Below the pieces are notes generated by a model. It was given only the letters and a program-made list of their open reading frames with translations, did no database searches and was not told the origin of the DNA. From contig NC_043994.1 in assembly GCF_902150065.1 (NCBI RefSeq), positions 26,368,913 to 26,432,912 on the forward strand: 64,000 nt of DNA. The letters are read 5' to 3'. Source of the stretch: Myripristis murdjan (taxonomy: Eukaryota > Chordata > Actinopteri > Holocentriformes > Holocentridae). A program made the position numbers and the translations under genes. Shown here piece after piece: positions 11,901 to 23,900 of the stretch; position 1 is the stretch's first letter; every line of letters begins with the position of its first letter.

Positions 11901-12656
11901 CTGCGGTCTGTAGCAAACAAACATGTTTTCTTACATCTGGAAAATACAATTTGTAGGCCAGGGTGTTTCTGTGGCATTGTAATACTTCACTGACAACAAT
12001 GTTTTTTCACAGATTTCACCTTTAACTTGTAGCACATGCAGTTTGGATCTTGTACTTGTCCGTAGTTCAATTTCTGTACTTTTTTGATTAATTATTCATC
12101 ATTGTACATCCACTGGACTAAATGATTAATCAGTCGATCAATTCATCTATCAAGGACAATCCAGTTAAGTGAAAATAATCATTAGTTGTAGCTCTAGATA
12201 AAACAGAGGAAAAATACAGATTTGTGCAGGTGAACTCCATCTTATTTACTCCTCCTGCTGCTGTTGTTTTTTCCCCTCAGAGGCCTGTTCATCATCGATC
12301 CAAACGGCGTGGTGAAGCACATGAGTGTGAACGACCTGCCGGTGGGCCGCTCCGTGGAGGAGACCCTCCGTCTGGTGAGGGCCTTCCAGTTTGTGGAGAC
12401 GCACGGCGAGGTCTGTCCCGCCAGCTGGACCCCACATTCCCCGACGGTGAGCGGCTTTAACCCCGGAAGCTTCTGTGGCTCTGCATGATCCCCTCCCACA
12501 ACAAGACGTCCAGTTCATGTCTGGACGACACATGAATGAGACTCACCGTGGAAATGTGTGTGTGTGTAAGTTTGTCTGATGGAAGTTTTTTTTTTTTCCT
12601 CTCAGATTAAACCGACCCCGGAGGGATCCAAGGACTACTTTGAAAAAGTCAACTGA
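5935..12656 (+). CDS. prdx3: Peroxiredoxin 3 (mitochondrial thioredoxin-dependent peroxidase), complete
   Basis: Typical 2-Cys peroxiredoxin that reduces hydrogen peroxide in the mitochondrial matrix using thioredoxin 2. Exons: 5935-5970, 9266-9377, 10214-10355, 10527-10662, 11637-11740, 12281-12446, 12606-12656; 747 nt, 248 aa, all phases consistent. The first two exons encode a basic, Ala/Arg-rich mitochondrial presequence. The peroxidatic Cys sits in FVCPTE (about residue 101) and the resolving Cys in EVCPASW (about 222). GGLG and the C-terminal YF motif are both present, so the enzyme should be of the peroxide-sensitive (hyperoxidation-prone) class. AATAAA at 12794-12799 marks the 3' end. 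Intron 1 (3.3 kb) holds a hAT/Crypton composite and intron 4 holds a minisatellite. sfxn4 lies divergently upstream. Confidence 0.97.
7090..7215. repeat. Degenerate interspersed repeat with 'TTTATTTATGTAGC' tail, prdx3 intron 1
   Basis: The words TTTATTTATGTAGCATGTTT and CCCAAAGTGCTTTACAGT are those of a dispersed fish repeat family that I recall as a LINE/SINE tail. No target-site duplication was found and the family name is not certain. Confidence 0.35.
7520..8904. mobile_element. hAT-type non-autonomous element carrying a Crypton-like gene fragment
   Basis: The element starts CAGTCTTGTATAAAG and ends (reverse complement) CAGTGTTGTAATG, which are imperfect terminal inverted repeats of hAT type. 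It is flanked by an exact 8-bp duplication TCGACCAG at 7512-7519 and 8905-8912, the hallmark of hAT insertion. Both ends are rich in GAGTAAAAGTA and ACTTAAGTA words. No hAT transposase is present. The middle (8152-8615) instead encodes a piece of a Crypton-type tyrosine-recombinase protein. The element sits in prdx3 intron 1. Confidence 0.75.
8152..8615 (+). pseudogene. Crypton-like (DUF3504/KIAA1958-type) tyrosine-recombinase remnant
   Basis: The frame at 8205-8615 reads [20 protein letters not shown], then [20 protein letters not shown] and [18 protein letters not shown]. This is the layout of the Crypton-derived DUF3504 domain: a helical region, the catalytic-Arg box (RRxxEGxR), then DxFxxxxDENG and NExTK. 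The downstream H-x-x-R and Tyr part is absent, so it cannot be an active recombinase. A short frame from the ATG at 8152 ([11 protein letters not shown]) may be the remains of the protein's start. Family assignment is by eye. Confidence 0.6.
9676..9722 (+). repeat. Short LINE/SINE tail: (GATA)n + ACTTTATTGATCCC
   Basis: TAGATAGATAGATAAATG is followed by TACTTTATTGATCCC and GGGAAATTC, a very common fish retroposon 3' tail. Only the tail is recognisable. It lies in prdx3 intron 2. Confidence 0.6.
10725..11455. repeat. 72-bp minisatellite in prdx3 intron 4
   Basis: TTCTAAAACC recurs at 10741, 10813, 10885, 10955 and 11027, with TTCTAGAACC in the same place at 11099. The spacing is 72, 72, 70, 72 and 72 bp; the 70-bp unit lacks one AG. 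Each unit is built from two diverged halves of about 33 and 39 bp, both containing ACATTCTAraAC and TGTCAYRTG-like words. Shorter, more diverged units continue to about 11455 on the far side of an inserted MITE (11147-11347). The long reading frames through it are a by-product of the period being divisible by three. Confidence 0.93.
11147..11347. mobile_element. 201-bp foldback hAT MITE inside the minisatellite
   Basis: The two halves are near-perfect inverted repeats (GGTGTCCAATC...GATTGGACACC; the arms include GGCTGCAGGTTTTCATTCCA). The element is flanked by TCTAGAAC at 11139-11146 and 11348-11355, an 8-bp duplication as expected for hAT. That word also occurs naturally in the surrounding minisatellite, so the duplication is slightly less decisive. 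Confidence 0.8.
11750..12200. repeat. Decayed, probably nested MITEs in prdx3 intron 5
   Basis: The left part (CGGCTGAACGATATG..., then GTAGGCCAGGGTGTTTCTGTGGC) is a diverged copy of the MITE at 12870-13209. The right part (GATTAATCAGTCGATCAATT ... ATTAGTTGTAGCTCTA) matches the end of the common fish MITE whose terminus is TAGGGCTGCAACTAAT. Boundaries are approximate. Confidence 0.5.
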
Positions 12657-12869
12657 AGAAGACACAACTTGCAGCCCTCACTACATGTGTGGATCGTTCA
12701 GGTCTCAAGCTGAAAACATGTGCACTGGCTCCTGAATAGAGTAGTAAACGTTCGAGAAGTTGTCATATATATCCATACGCAGTGGAATACATTAATAAAT
12801 ATATTCTTTATAGATGTTAGCCCTTGTCCTGTTGTGATTAATTTCTTGGCGTGAGGTGTGATGATGAGC
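12657..12869 (+). other. prdx3 3' UTR and cleavage region
   Basis: It follows the prdx3 stop codon (12654-12656). A canonical AATAAA at 12794-12799 sits in an AT-rich context and implies cleavage near 12815-12825, giving a short UTR of about 160 nt. Confidence 0.7.
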
Positions 12870-13209
12870 TAGGGCTGAACAATATGGTAAAAAAAAAAAT
12901 CATAATTAATTTTACACATTTCAGCTGGGATATGATTGACAATTTGAGTAGGAATGGTAATTCTTTCATTATAATTTTCATTTTCACTGAAAAAGCTATT
13001 GAGATGATGTTTTTTGGCAGAGGGCAGTAGGGGACAAAAACAAAAATACAGTTTGTAGGCCAGGGCATCTTTGTGGCACCATAATACTTTATTTATAAAG
13101 CTGTTTTGTCACATTTTGCCTTCCACAAAACTTGAAACTCCTGCAGTTTGGATATCGCACTTGGTCATGTTGTGAATTCGATAATATTTCGATGAATTGT
13201 TCAGCCCTG
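12870..13209. mobile_element. MITE with TAGGGCTGAACAAT / ATTGTTCAGCCCT ends
   Basis: Terminal inverted repeats GGGCTGAACAAT and (reverse complement) GGGCTGAACAAT bound a 340-bp non-coding element. The interior is shared with 11750-12060 (CATTATAATTTTCATTTTCACTGA-like words; TTTGTAGGCCAGGG). The flanking 8-mers TGATGAGC and TGTCAAGC match only in part, so the target duplication is unproven. It lies between the prdx3 and tm9sf3 3' ends. Confidence 0.65.
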
Positions 13210-13640
13210 TGTCAAGCCAGCTGGTCTGAAACTGTATTGTTCCTCCCTCCAAAGTTAAATGTGCCTCGGTGCAGATAGCACACACTGCAGACATCAGCCT
13301 GGACAAAACGATAAAGCTCGTGGCCTGTAACTGTCAGTCGCCACATGACCTTATTTGGCTGGACAGAGACTCTATCAAGGCCCCAGTTAGCACAGCAATT
13401 TTGTCAATTTAGCATTTGTTTTTTCCTCAGCTCAGCTTTTATTTACTACCATTTGCACTTGAGCTGAATACAAAGGATCTCTGCTGTAAAATGATGGAGC
13501 TAAATTGGCAATTTTGCTTCATTTTTACTCACACTAAATGAAGCACTTAATTCTTAGCCCACAAGTAAACTGCAAACTTCTTAATACTAATTACTAAAGT
13601 TAACAAAGTTTCATTGCAATGACAAAACCACGCTTACATA
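13210..13640. other. Convergent intergenic spacer between prdx3 and tm9sf3
   Basis: About 430 bp of AT-rich unique sequence between the MITE and the predicted tm9sf3 cleavage site. I see no exon or repeat in it. Confidence 0.5.
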
Positions 13641-15342
13641 ACCCCTGTACATAAACATGTTTATTTTGTTTCTTTTTACAGCAAGTTAATATGCAGGTTC
13701 AAAATGTCTCATCAGACATTATTGGTACACAACATGAGGTGCCAAAAATCAACTTCAGTGGGGGAGAATTGAAAATTAGAAAAAAAAAAAGGCATTGCCA
13801 CTTCTCATACATGTAAGGTACATACTGTATTTACACAAAATGGAAAAAAGCATTTTGAAACACTCTGCAGCACTGTATGTGGTTATGAAAACATCTAGTT
13901 AAGTGTACATAAATTTCACTTTGTACAGTATGTTTGCAGAAACAAAGCAAACGCCTCATTTCCTTCCGACATTCACAATGATGTTTCAGGTTAGGCAACA
14001 AAAAGAATGTGAGGGAAATGGCTTACCAGAAGATGGAGAGCCTTTTTTTTTTAAAGCTTTAAATAATATATGAACTCAAAATAACAGGAAGTGTCCACAA
14101 GTAGGTCTTTCCAATCACCTCTCTACTGGTCATCAAAATATACCTTTACGTTTTGAGACTGATTCGAGAGACGGTCACAACCAGGGAACGTCAAAAAAAC
14201 CGACAGTGCCGACCAACATGGTATCCGATGAGCAGATGGTTTGGTGAAAACTTCATGCAATAATTTCAGGCAAGATGTAACAGCGCCACCAGCCCCGCCC
14301 CAAGCACCAAAAAAACAAAACAAACCCAGGAAAAAAAAAGTCTTCTTTTAGAACTGAATGATTCGTTTAAAAAAACACCCTGTAGTAAATCTGTACAACG
14401 AAAATACATTTGGGATCTACATCTAAAGGTACATTATTAAGGTTATATACACTTTTCTCCCCTATCCATATATTATCTTTACAAGTAGACTTCATTCAAA
14501 CCCAAACATTAAGAGAACAGAAGACTAAACGGGGAAATGGGGGTCACAAACATCCATTTAAAACAATCGGTTTTCCATACTGTACCTCAACCACTGATCA
14601 GTCCCTCTTTTTATTTTTTCATCTGTACAGTAAACTACAGCAGGACTAAAATACCTCTCATCGACTGGATGGATTGCTACTGTAACAGGGTATCAGAATT
14701 GTCCAAATAGGGGAATGCTTCGAGAGCAACTCGACAGTTTGTGTGTGATCCTCAATCGCAGTGGAAGTAAATTCAAACAGCTCACTGTGCCGTGTGATGA
14801 TGTCACATGTGCTGAAGGAAACGGAGACCAAAAATACAATATTAACGATATTCAGAGTGAGTCAGGAATACAAAATAGAATCAAGTCAGAGCACAGACAC
14901 GAACCCAACTCTCCGATATTCTAATACAATAGAACAAAGGCTTTCAATACATTTAGGCCTCTTCACTGAAGAGAGCTAGACTATTCCATCAATAAACATC
15001 TATGTTCTCTGGTCTCAGGTGGAACTGGGGGTTGGGAAGAGAAGCCATGTCAATCCGTGAACATTTTGCCCCCAATGTTTTGTCTGAAAGCAACTGATAA
15101 AAACAGAACCAATGGGTTGATATCTTTTCCCGCGGATTTCGCTCTTGTTCACTTTTTTGTTGTTTTACGGCGTTGGAGATTCATTCAGGAAAAAAAAATG
15201 AAAAACTACATCGTACAAAGTGAGATTCCACAATCTCTTTGCAAGAAAAGGAAAGAGAAGACATAAAAAATAAAGAATGACTTGTGCCCGCCGCCTGTGG
15301 TAGGGATACGCTCAGGTACATCCCTGTGTTGCTGCATCGGTC
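13641..15342 (-). other. tm9sf3 3' UTR
   Basis: Runs from the tm9sf3 stop codon (15343-15345) to a minus-strand AATAAA at 13660-13665. It is about 1.7 kb with several A/T runs and no competing exon. The frames seen here are short and do not match any family I know. Confidence 0.6.
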
Positions 15343-17884
15343 TTAGTCAATTTTCACATTTGTGTAGATCTTCCTCACAAAGGCACTTGTTCCCATGTAT
15401 CCAACAGCACCTGCGAAACAGAGTTGGACTGTGAGTTTCTGTGTGATGACTCGACAAGCAGCAATATTTTCAACTTAGCACCTTACCCTTTCAGCTTTAT
15501 CCACATACTGCATGTATTTTGCAAACGGAGCCACACAAACCCATCATATGATCAACTTTACTACTAAGGTCTGGATTTACACAGGGAAAATCTTATGATT
15601 TATCCGTAAAATGACCATATCAGAATGCTTATTCATTAACTGTGCAAAATAAGCAGAATGTGTACCTAATATGGCTGATCAAGAAATAAAGCTGCGGGTG
15701 CCTGCTGTGCTCATACATATGGAAATTATATGGAAATCTTATTATTGTGCCCACATATTTTGTAGGCGAGGACATGCAAATCCAGATTGCACCAACAGTT
15801 TTTCAACACCGACGCCCCCAAATTACCGCAGAGGATACGAGCTCCTCTACCAGGTGATGTGAAGGATGCAGAGGGCTGCTGCCGCTGCTGCAAGACTGAT
15901 CTTCAAGACCGATTACAGAGCCGATTAGATCAGCAAACGCTCCAATTACAACAAATGCTTCAGAGTGCAAGAGTGTCGGCGTTAATGGATTATTCTTCCA
16001 GCTGAAGTACCGCAATTTACGCCTGTAAGTGGTGACGGAGGCGTGATTTGTTTGCTCGGTGCCCATGAGAAATCTGCACTCTCAGCTGAAGAACTGAGCT
16101 GGAAGAACAATGCGCCCGGTTGCGTTCACAATGAATCTTTTTGAATGTGCACCTAAATATTTTGGTCACACAAGATGACATTAATTTTTGTTGTTGTTGT
16201 TGTTGTGGTCATTCAGGTTATATAAAAATCCTGGAAAATAACTGGCATCTTTCTGTACTCCAACAAAATTCACTTTTTGACCTCATTAATTCATTATTGA
16301 GAACATTTTGATGAACTGAGGGCCCAAGCTACATGCAGTAGGATAAAAAAAAGACTATTACACGTAGAGATAGATAGATAGATAGAAGGAAGGAAATTCA
16401 CAGTTATTATGAATTTTATATAGTTATTATAGTTATTATGAATTTTGCTGATAAGTTTCTGATAAGTTTCTGCTGATAAGTTTCTTCAGTCTATGGTGGG
16501 CAAACTTGATCAACTAATTGCCAAAACAACTAGTCAATCAAAAGAAAATAAACCAATTCTGATTCTGACAACTGTTTTAGTAATCCATCAGCTAAATGTT
16601 CCAAACATTTTCTGATTCCAGCTTCACTAAGATTTGCATATTCATTTCTATTCTTATCATTACCAAAATAATACTTTTTTTCAGCCAAGGAGGAAATTCA
16701 ATGACATCACTGGGCTCTGCTCACTTCTCATGAGCAATTTGTCATTAATGTTGACACTTAATAGACAAAATGATGAATCGGTTAATCCAAAAATACCTGA
16801 CAGACAATGAAAATTATTATTAGCTGCAGCCCTGCTGGCAGCTATGAGACTCACCACACATGATTCCCAGGGCAGTGCTGAACACAGCCATGTAGCCGAA
16901 GTAGAAGGATGTCTGGAAGAGTCCGTACATCCTGAAACACAGCACCAAGGAGCAAGTTGTACAAGATTTATTTCATTTTCTTTCAATTTTGACAAATATC
17001 TTTTTTTTTATATATATAAACTTGAAAATATTCATTTCACAACTGAGATCCTATATGATGTGATGAAAAACGGTGAAAAACGGCTGAAACTTACTTAGTT
17101 TTGAAGAAATAGTAGTAAAAGGAGTACATGTAAACATAAACAGCGGTTGACGCAGCAGAGAGGAAGCTGGTCCACTGCCTGGGAGAGGAGAGAAGAAACA
17201 AGAAGAAAAATGAACAACAGTTTCAGTCCCAATCAGTAATGGCTTCATTTCCTGTCCTTTCATGTTTATCAGAACGGATCGCCTGAGCTCCTGATCGGAG
17301 ACTGACGCCGTGTGACAACACAAGTAATCACAGTAAATGTGTTTTGAAGCTCGAAATGTTTTGAGAATGCTGCAAGAGATTAACTTCCAAAATCCTACCT
17401 AAATCCTATTGTTTGAGAATACATCTACACACATTTGTATATACACAAAAAAGTGAATAAGTTGACAGTGATGTTTTATCCTGATGGTGATACTTCAGAG
17501 GTGCATTAAACAGGAAAGGGAGAAAAGTCTGTCAAATAGAGCCTGACCAAACTTCAGATAACAATACTGAATGATACTTTTTTAAAAAATATTTTTATAT
17601 GCATTTGTATTAAGGAATAGCATTGACACAATCACTATAAACATTTGCTCAACTGTGCCAAAAATATCAATGAAAAAAAGGGACTTTTCTGGACAAACTA
17701 ATGATCATCAGCAAACTATGGATTTAAATTATTACAAGTGCTGTGTGCTGTATTATGTGCTGTGTTTCTTTACTTTTTTTATACACTCACACTGTTGTAC
17801 TGTATGTGTGATGAACTAATATCAGCCGATATGAGCCAGACATTATTTGTCAGGCTCTCGTGTCAAAAACAAGTACAAAAAATG

Positions 17885-17919
<35 letters not shown>

Positions 17920-20900
17920 AGTGGTCTTATGCTCACCATCTGTAGTCCTCGGCGTTTAGCAAGAAGTATGTGCACACGATGGTGACACACACAGTCACGA
18001 TGCACAGGATGACCAGGACCAGCATCATGAAGCCGTACACGTAGTAGATCTTGTAGGCCCAAAACGATGTGAAGATGAAGTACCTGGTGAGCAGGGATCA
18101 AGACGGGTTAACTGATCTGCTGCTCGGTTAAAAAAACACAAACAAAAAAAAAAAAAACAATCAGCATCGCCTGCATGTCTGTCACACCAGAGAAGAGACT
18201 TACATTTCAATGAAAATGGAGCCGAACGGGAGGATTCCTCCAAGGCAGACGATGACAGCCGGCTCCATGAACCTAGGAGATCACAAAAGTTTTGATCAAC
18301 AAATCAAATCAAAGCGTCTCTCTGTGTTGAAACTCCGTTTTCACTTTGCACCTTCAGGGAAATAAACGCCTTATTGTGTTTTCCAGAGGGAAAGAGGAAA
18401 TCAGGAGGCAGATTTTAATTTTTTTTTTTCTTTAAATTCTGTCTGAAAGCGGCCTCAGGTCATCTGCAGTTTCCTCTGGGCAGTGCTTGGCAGACAGAGT
18501 TGTAAACCTCACTACAGTCAAAGTTTATTACCAGGCCATTTATTATTAGCCAGGCATTTTATGTGCAGTCTTTGGATTACGACAGTGTCGGCGAAAACCT
18601 TTTTGTGCTTCAGACCCGGGACATTAACACTTGTCAGTCACAGAAATGGAACAGTAAAACAGACTTACATATACACATTAGTAATCTCATTAAGTTAATT
18701 CAAATGCACCGCTGATCACTCATTACACCTCCCTAGACAGCTACACACACACACACACACTCAACGCCATACTGTTTGACTGCACAGCTACACAGTGCCG
18801 GCTATGCAGAGGGATGCATGTAGTCTGTGATCCATAGCACGCCTCGCACTGTGCGTAAGGGTGTGTTGCTCTGGTGTGTCTTTATGCAATGTGACATTCA
18901 AAGTTGTCTGTTGGACTCAGCTCCAGTATCACCACAGTCATTTCCTGGATAGTAATTACACTTGGCAATTAAGTCAAGGCCACACCTACCATTTCTTCTC
19001 AGGGATTGGCCGTGGCACAGCGTTAACTCGGCAGGGAAAGTTTGGCTGGCCGGACAGGTTTCTCCCTAAAATTGTTCCTACGAGGTTTAGCGGCAGAATG
19101 ACAAAGAAGCAGATACAGCAAACAGCGACCTGCAGAAAGACAAACATGAGGACGGACATTTACTCAGGGCTGCTACACTTTTTTTTTTCCAGACATCAAC
19201 TTTAAGACTTTTTCAAGACCATACCATTTCCACAACCCATTAGTGACGTTTTTTTTCTAAGCTCAGAATTTGCAGACTGAAATAGAATACGTCTCTAACA
19301 TAACATTATAGCATAACTATAACAAAATTATGTTTTCAGTCAATGAATCATGATGTGGGCTTATTTGGAACCAGCCCAGACCACACTTTTGGCATCTTTC
19401 ACAATACTACAATAATGATAAGTTTGAACTTCAAATGAGAACCATTTTGCGTAAAACTTTTACTGCATAAATTGCAACATCATAAATCACACTGCTGTCA
19501 GCTGCTGGAGATCAGGTCAGCCGAAGCTAAAATTTACTACTAAATTTCACTCCAAGTATAACTCCTCCACAATCAAATATTAACTAGCAAACTGTGTTGT
19601 GCATTCTCTGACATGCTAAATACTGTATAAATAATAAATACAATGCTATTTAGTGTGGCATGAAGTTTGGGGGTTAAGTTATTTTATGATAGCAACCCGA
19701 GCCTACAGTGGGATCTTGCTTATCCTAAACTCCTCAGGCATTGAGGCTGTTTATGAAGGACTGTAAATTTCACATTACTGAAATACCGAGTCAAAACATA
19801 TTTAAAATATTGACCATGGAGACACATTCTCTAGGGTGTGTGCAGTGGGATATGCTGTTAAAATACTCTGCATACTCATGCATACTCAGTTCATTATGCT
19901 AACTGATCAGTTGAGGCGTCTTAAGTTCAGATAATAAAGTTTCTATGGCTAGAAGTGAAACATGATGAAGTACATCATGCATCATGTCACACTGCGGCGA
20001 CGACAGCACAGCACAGCAACACAGATTAACAGACAACTGTTGACTCAGAGGATTTTTTTTTTTCCATTTTCTGTGTTTTTTGGGGGGAGGTGTTGGTGTT
20101 CCAAACTCACCATGGTGCCAAATGGGATTGCTCTGGAAGCGTGGTAGTAGATAGCGATGAAGTTGATGAAGAAGGCCGTCCCACACACCATGGCTGGGAT
20201 CAGGAACGCCCCAATGAACATCTGCTTAATCCATCTTCTGCCTACAGAAACATTCAAAGCAAATTTATCATCAATGATATTAACCATTCGGTATCATGTA
20301 TATACCCCTGAAAGCTCAGTCGGAGACAATGGGAAGGATGTGGGAGTTTCTTTTCAATATTACCTCCTTGTTTTGCGTACAAGCTTCCCCCGAAGTAGCC
20401 GTTGACAGGGGAGGTGGCAGCGTACACAAAAATGGCTGTGCTCAGCATGGATCCTCTCCTACAGAGAAGAATGATATGAGTAGAGCCCCACGAAGCCTTC
20501 CCACTCCCTCCCTCGCTGCACCCCTGCTCTTCTTTTCTTCCATTTTTATTCACTTGTAACCAGAACTTCACGGTTATAAAGTATTTCCCTCCACTCAAAG
20601 TATCGGTAATAACATACATTTTTTTAAATCTTAATTAATACATTAAGATCAGCCTTACTTGACCCAAATAAATACATGCACACAGCCTTCTGTGCACAGG
20701 CCAAGTCCTTTTTTTCTGTGCAGTTATATTCAAATTCATTCCCATTTGTTTTTCATAATACACGTCACCTTCCTTCTCTGCTTCCCCCTTGAGGCCACTC
20801 AATCCTGTGCTTCTCCCCGTTTGCACAAAACTGATTCCTCTAAAAACACATTTCTTTGTCCTATCCGTTTTCTCCAGGGAAAAACAAGTAGACCGTATAT

Positions 20901-23900
20901 TACTTAAGAGAAAGCAATTTTAAACACACTTGGGTAAGTTTATTCCTGAGAGGCCTGTTACTCACTCTGTGTACAGATCCTCAATCATGGCGACGATGAT
21001 GACGATTAGGGAGACGGAGAAGATCTGGCAGCCGGAGCCAATGAGTGAGGAGAAGATCATGGGATGGCTGGACGGCCGAAACACGTCTCCATGTACCTGT
21101 TTCCAGCCGTACTCATCTCCCAGGTCTCTGTCCTACACGGGTACAGAGAGAAAACAAAAAATGACATATACAACAAGAAACTCTGATCATTCATTGCTTA
21201 AGTTCAAAGAGACGAGAGAGAGGGAAAAAAGACCAACAGAAAAACCTATGTTCAACTAGGACTACAACTCCTTGCTACTTTCATGCCTGCTGATCAATAG
21301 ATTATTTTTTCAAATAACCGATTAATCACCCTAAGTTATGATAAATGCTTATCGAAAGTTTCCAGGGCCCAAAATTATGTCTTACAACTGCCTACTTAGT
21401 CTGACAAGCAGCAAAAAAGTACCAAGTTTATGAGAGTTTGCGATGAAAAAAGTAAGCAAATCTGAACATTTCTGAATCTGTAACCATCAGGTGTTCATCA
21501 CTGCACCAACCAAAAGAATCTGCACACGTTCAGATGCCGGTGCAATTCAACACTGCTGCAGCCGCACTGTATTCATTTGTTTCACTGATGTTTTGGTCAA
21601 TGAACCTTAAACAAGTTCTTCAAGGTCAAATGTCTACTAAACAAATTCTTTCATATAAGCGGTGCACTAGTCGCTTGTTAAAATTACAAATCAATTATTT
21701 TTTATCAGCTCTACACTGAACAAATATAAAGCAAATTTACCATGTCATCCATCTCCTCCTCTTTGCTGTATCTGGCATAATCCTTCCTTAGCGTTCTCAT
21801 CAAAATCATGGACACCAGACCCACCAGGAAGATGACCATCATGAAGGAGTTGAAGATGGAGAACCAGTGAATCTATGACAAAAATCAAACAAAAATCACA
21901 TCAAAAATCAACCTACGGGCACACATGGAAAAATATAGTACACACTAGAGTGGCTTTCTTACTGAAATATTAAGAAAAATCCTTGAAATAACAACTAAAA
22001 ATATCCAGTGACATGAAAACATTATGCAGTGTGTGAAATGTCCCCAGTGTATGCTGGTTTCACACAATTAAGATGTTACTCAGTTACTGCAATGTGTTCA
22101 ATAATACACACACACACACACACACAGGTCTGTACAATCCATGCTCCCTGTAGGTTCAGCCTCACGAAGCTTCACTGTACAAGTCACGGCAGGAAACAAA
22201 CATTTTCATTCACTGGCTGAAGTGGCAGGGGGATTCCCAAATTCAGCAGACAATCTGACAACGTCTGCAGCCAAAGTGCTTTTTGGAATAGGAAAGAGCC
22301 CAGCTGGTCGTCTGCCACAATGGTGGGTAGAGTAAACAATCTGACCAGCCACAGCCAAAAGATACCAGCATTCGGTTGGTCAATTACAGCGTCATACCTA
22401 TTCTGTTACAAGGCTCTCAACCCAACAGATCTCAAAAGGTCAATCATGTCACAACAAGCCACTAACTTTCTTAGCTGGCATGATAAACCGCCTATATTGT
22501 ACAAACTCTAACTATCAAATGCACAAAAAGCGACTTACCCTGTGCTGGAAGAACGACGGATCAAGGTACTTGTCAAATCTGTCTTCAAACTTCACGTCTG
22601 ATTTCTTCCACTTTACCTGTAAGGATTTTTTTTATATATTATTATTATTAGGTGTTGGTTTAGTTCCTTTTTACCACCAGAATATGAATGTCAGAATCAT
22701 TTTTCCCCTCACATCATGCCACCAATCCCACATGAGATTATATTACACAAAAACATAACAATTTGCATGGGCATATAAAGAACACCATCAGGTGGATGAT
22801 TCGGTACTCACAGAGTAAGACATTGCAATTCTCGTGTTTGGCACAAGCTTGACTTTGCCTTCGCTGGTCAGATTTACATCAACAATTCTGTTGCCGTTGA
22901 AACCGATCTCCAGTTTCTTGTAGGTCCACAGGTAATGATCCTCTCCATTTTCATCTGCCTCGCCAACAATACCTAGACAAATGCCATGCATGAAATTAGA
23001 GATTTGGGCTCTGTGAGAAGGGGGTCACATGGCCAGGGGATCCTGTAGGCCTTGGCCCTTTGGTATTATGACACAGGGTGAGCAGGGTCTCAGATTACCT
23101 GCCTACAAGGGGTGCTAAAATTTCTCTTTTGGGACAAATTGGCAAGAATCACTTGACACACTTTTTGTCACAATAAAATTTGTATTCCTCAACATGTACA
23201 GTGTCTGTTTTTTTCCTGTTGTCAAACTTTGTCCCTCCTGACCACCGTACGCTCTCCCAGACAGCGAGTTAATCAGTTCAAGGCAAACCAAGGCATCTGT
23301 ACCCACCAGGCTCCTGATTGGCTGCCTACGCTGTGCAGGCCTGCTCTACTCCAACTTTATGCAGTCGTGTCCCAGTATTTTTCTGCAGCCTGGTTAGTTC
23401 ATGAGCGTAATATTAGATAAAACTTAATGGTGTTCCAGTGTTGTGACACACAGCAGGTGTGAGACCACAAAAAGAAAAATAAAGACCAAGACTAAGAAAA
23501 AAGGACCTCTTGTCTAAGTGAGGGATAAAGTTTTACATTGAAACTCTAAATCTGCTTGTCTCTTTACGTCATGTTTTACAGTGCCTCATTCAACACAAGA
23601 AGCAGCACTGAAAAGGGTGTGGTAACATATTTCTCTGACAAATGTATGTTAATTGTTTCTGATCGTAAAAATTAACCATGGCAGGTATTGTTTTTCCTCT
23701 TCATCAGCAGTTTGCAGCTGAAACAAAGAGTTCATTTTTGGATGTTGTAGTGAAATGGCTGCTGTTCCACAAGTGATAAGCTGCAGATCTGCACGCTTGA
23801 AGCAGAAGAGACTCAGTCCTGCTGTGTTTCTCACTCACTGCTCCCTGTCCCACATATTATGAGCAAGCCAGACAAGTTTACACACTGGCATACACACCAG

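Noticed and set aside
18861-19205. 114-codon plus-strand frame
   Set aside because: It is the antisense shadow of the tm9sf3 exon at 18990-19129.
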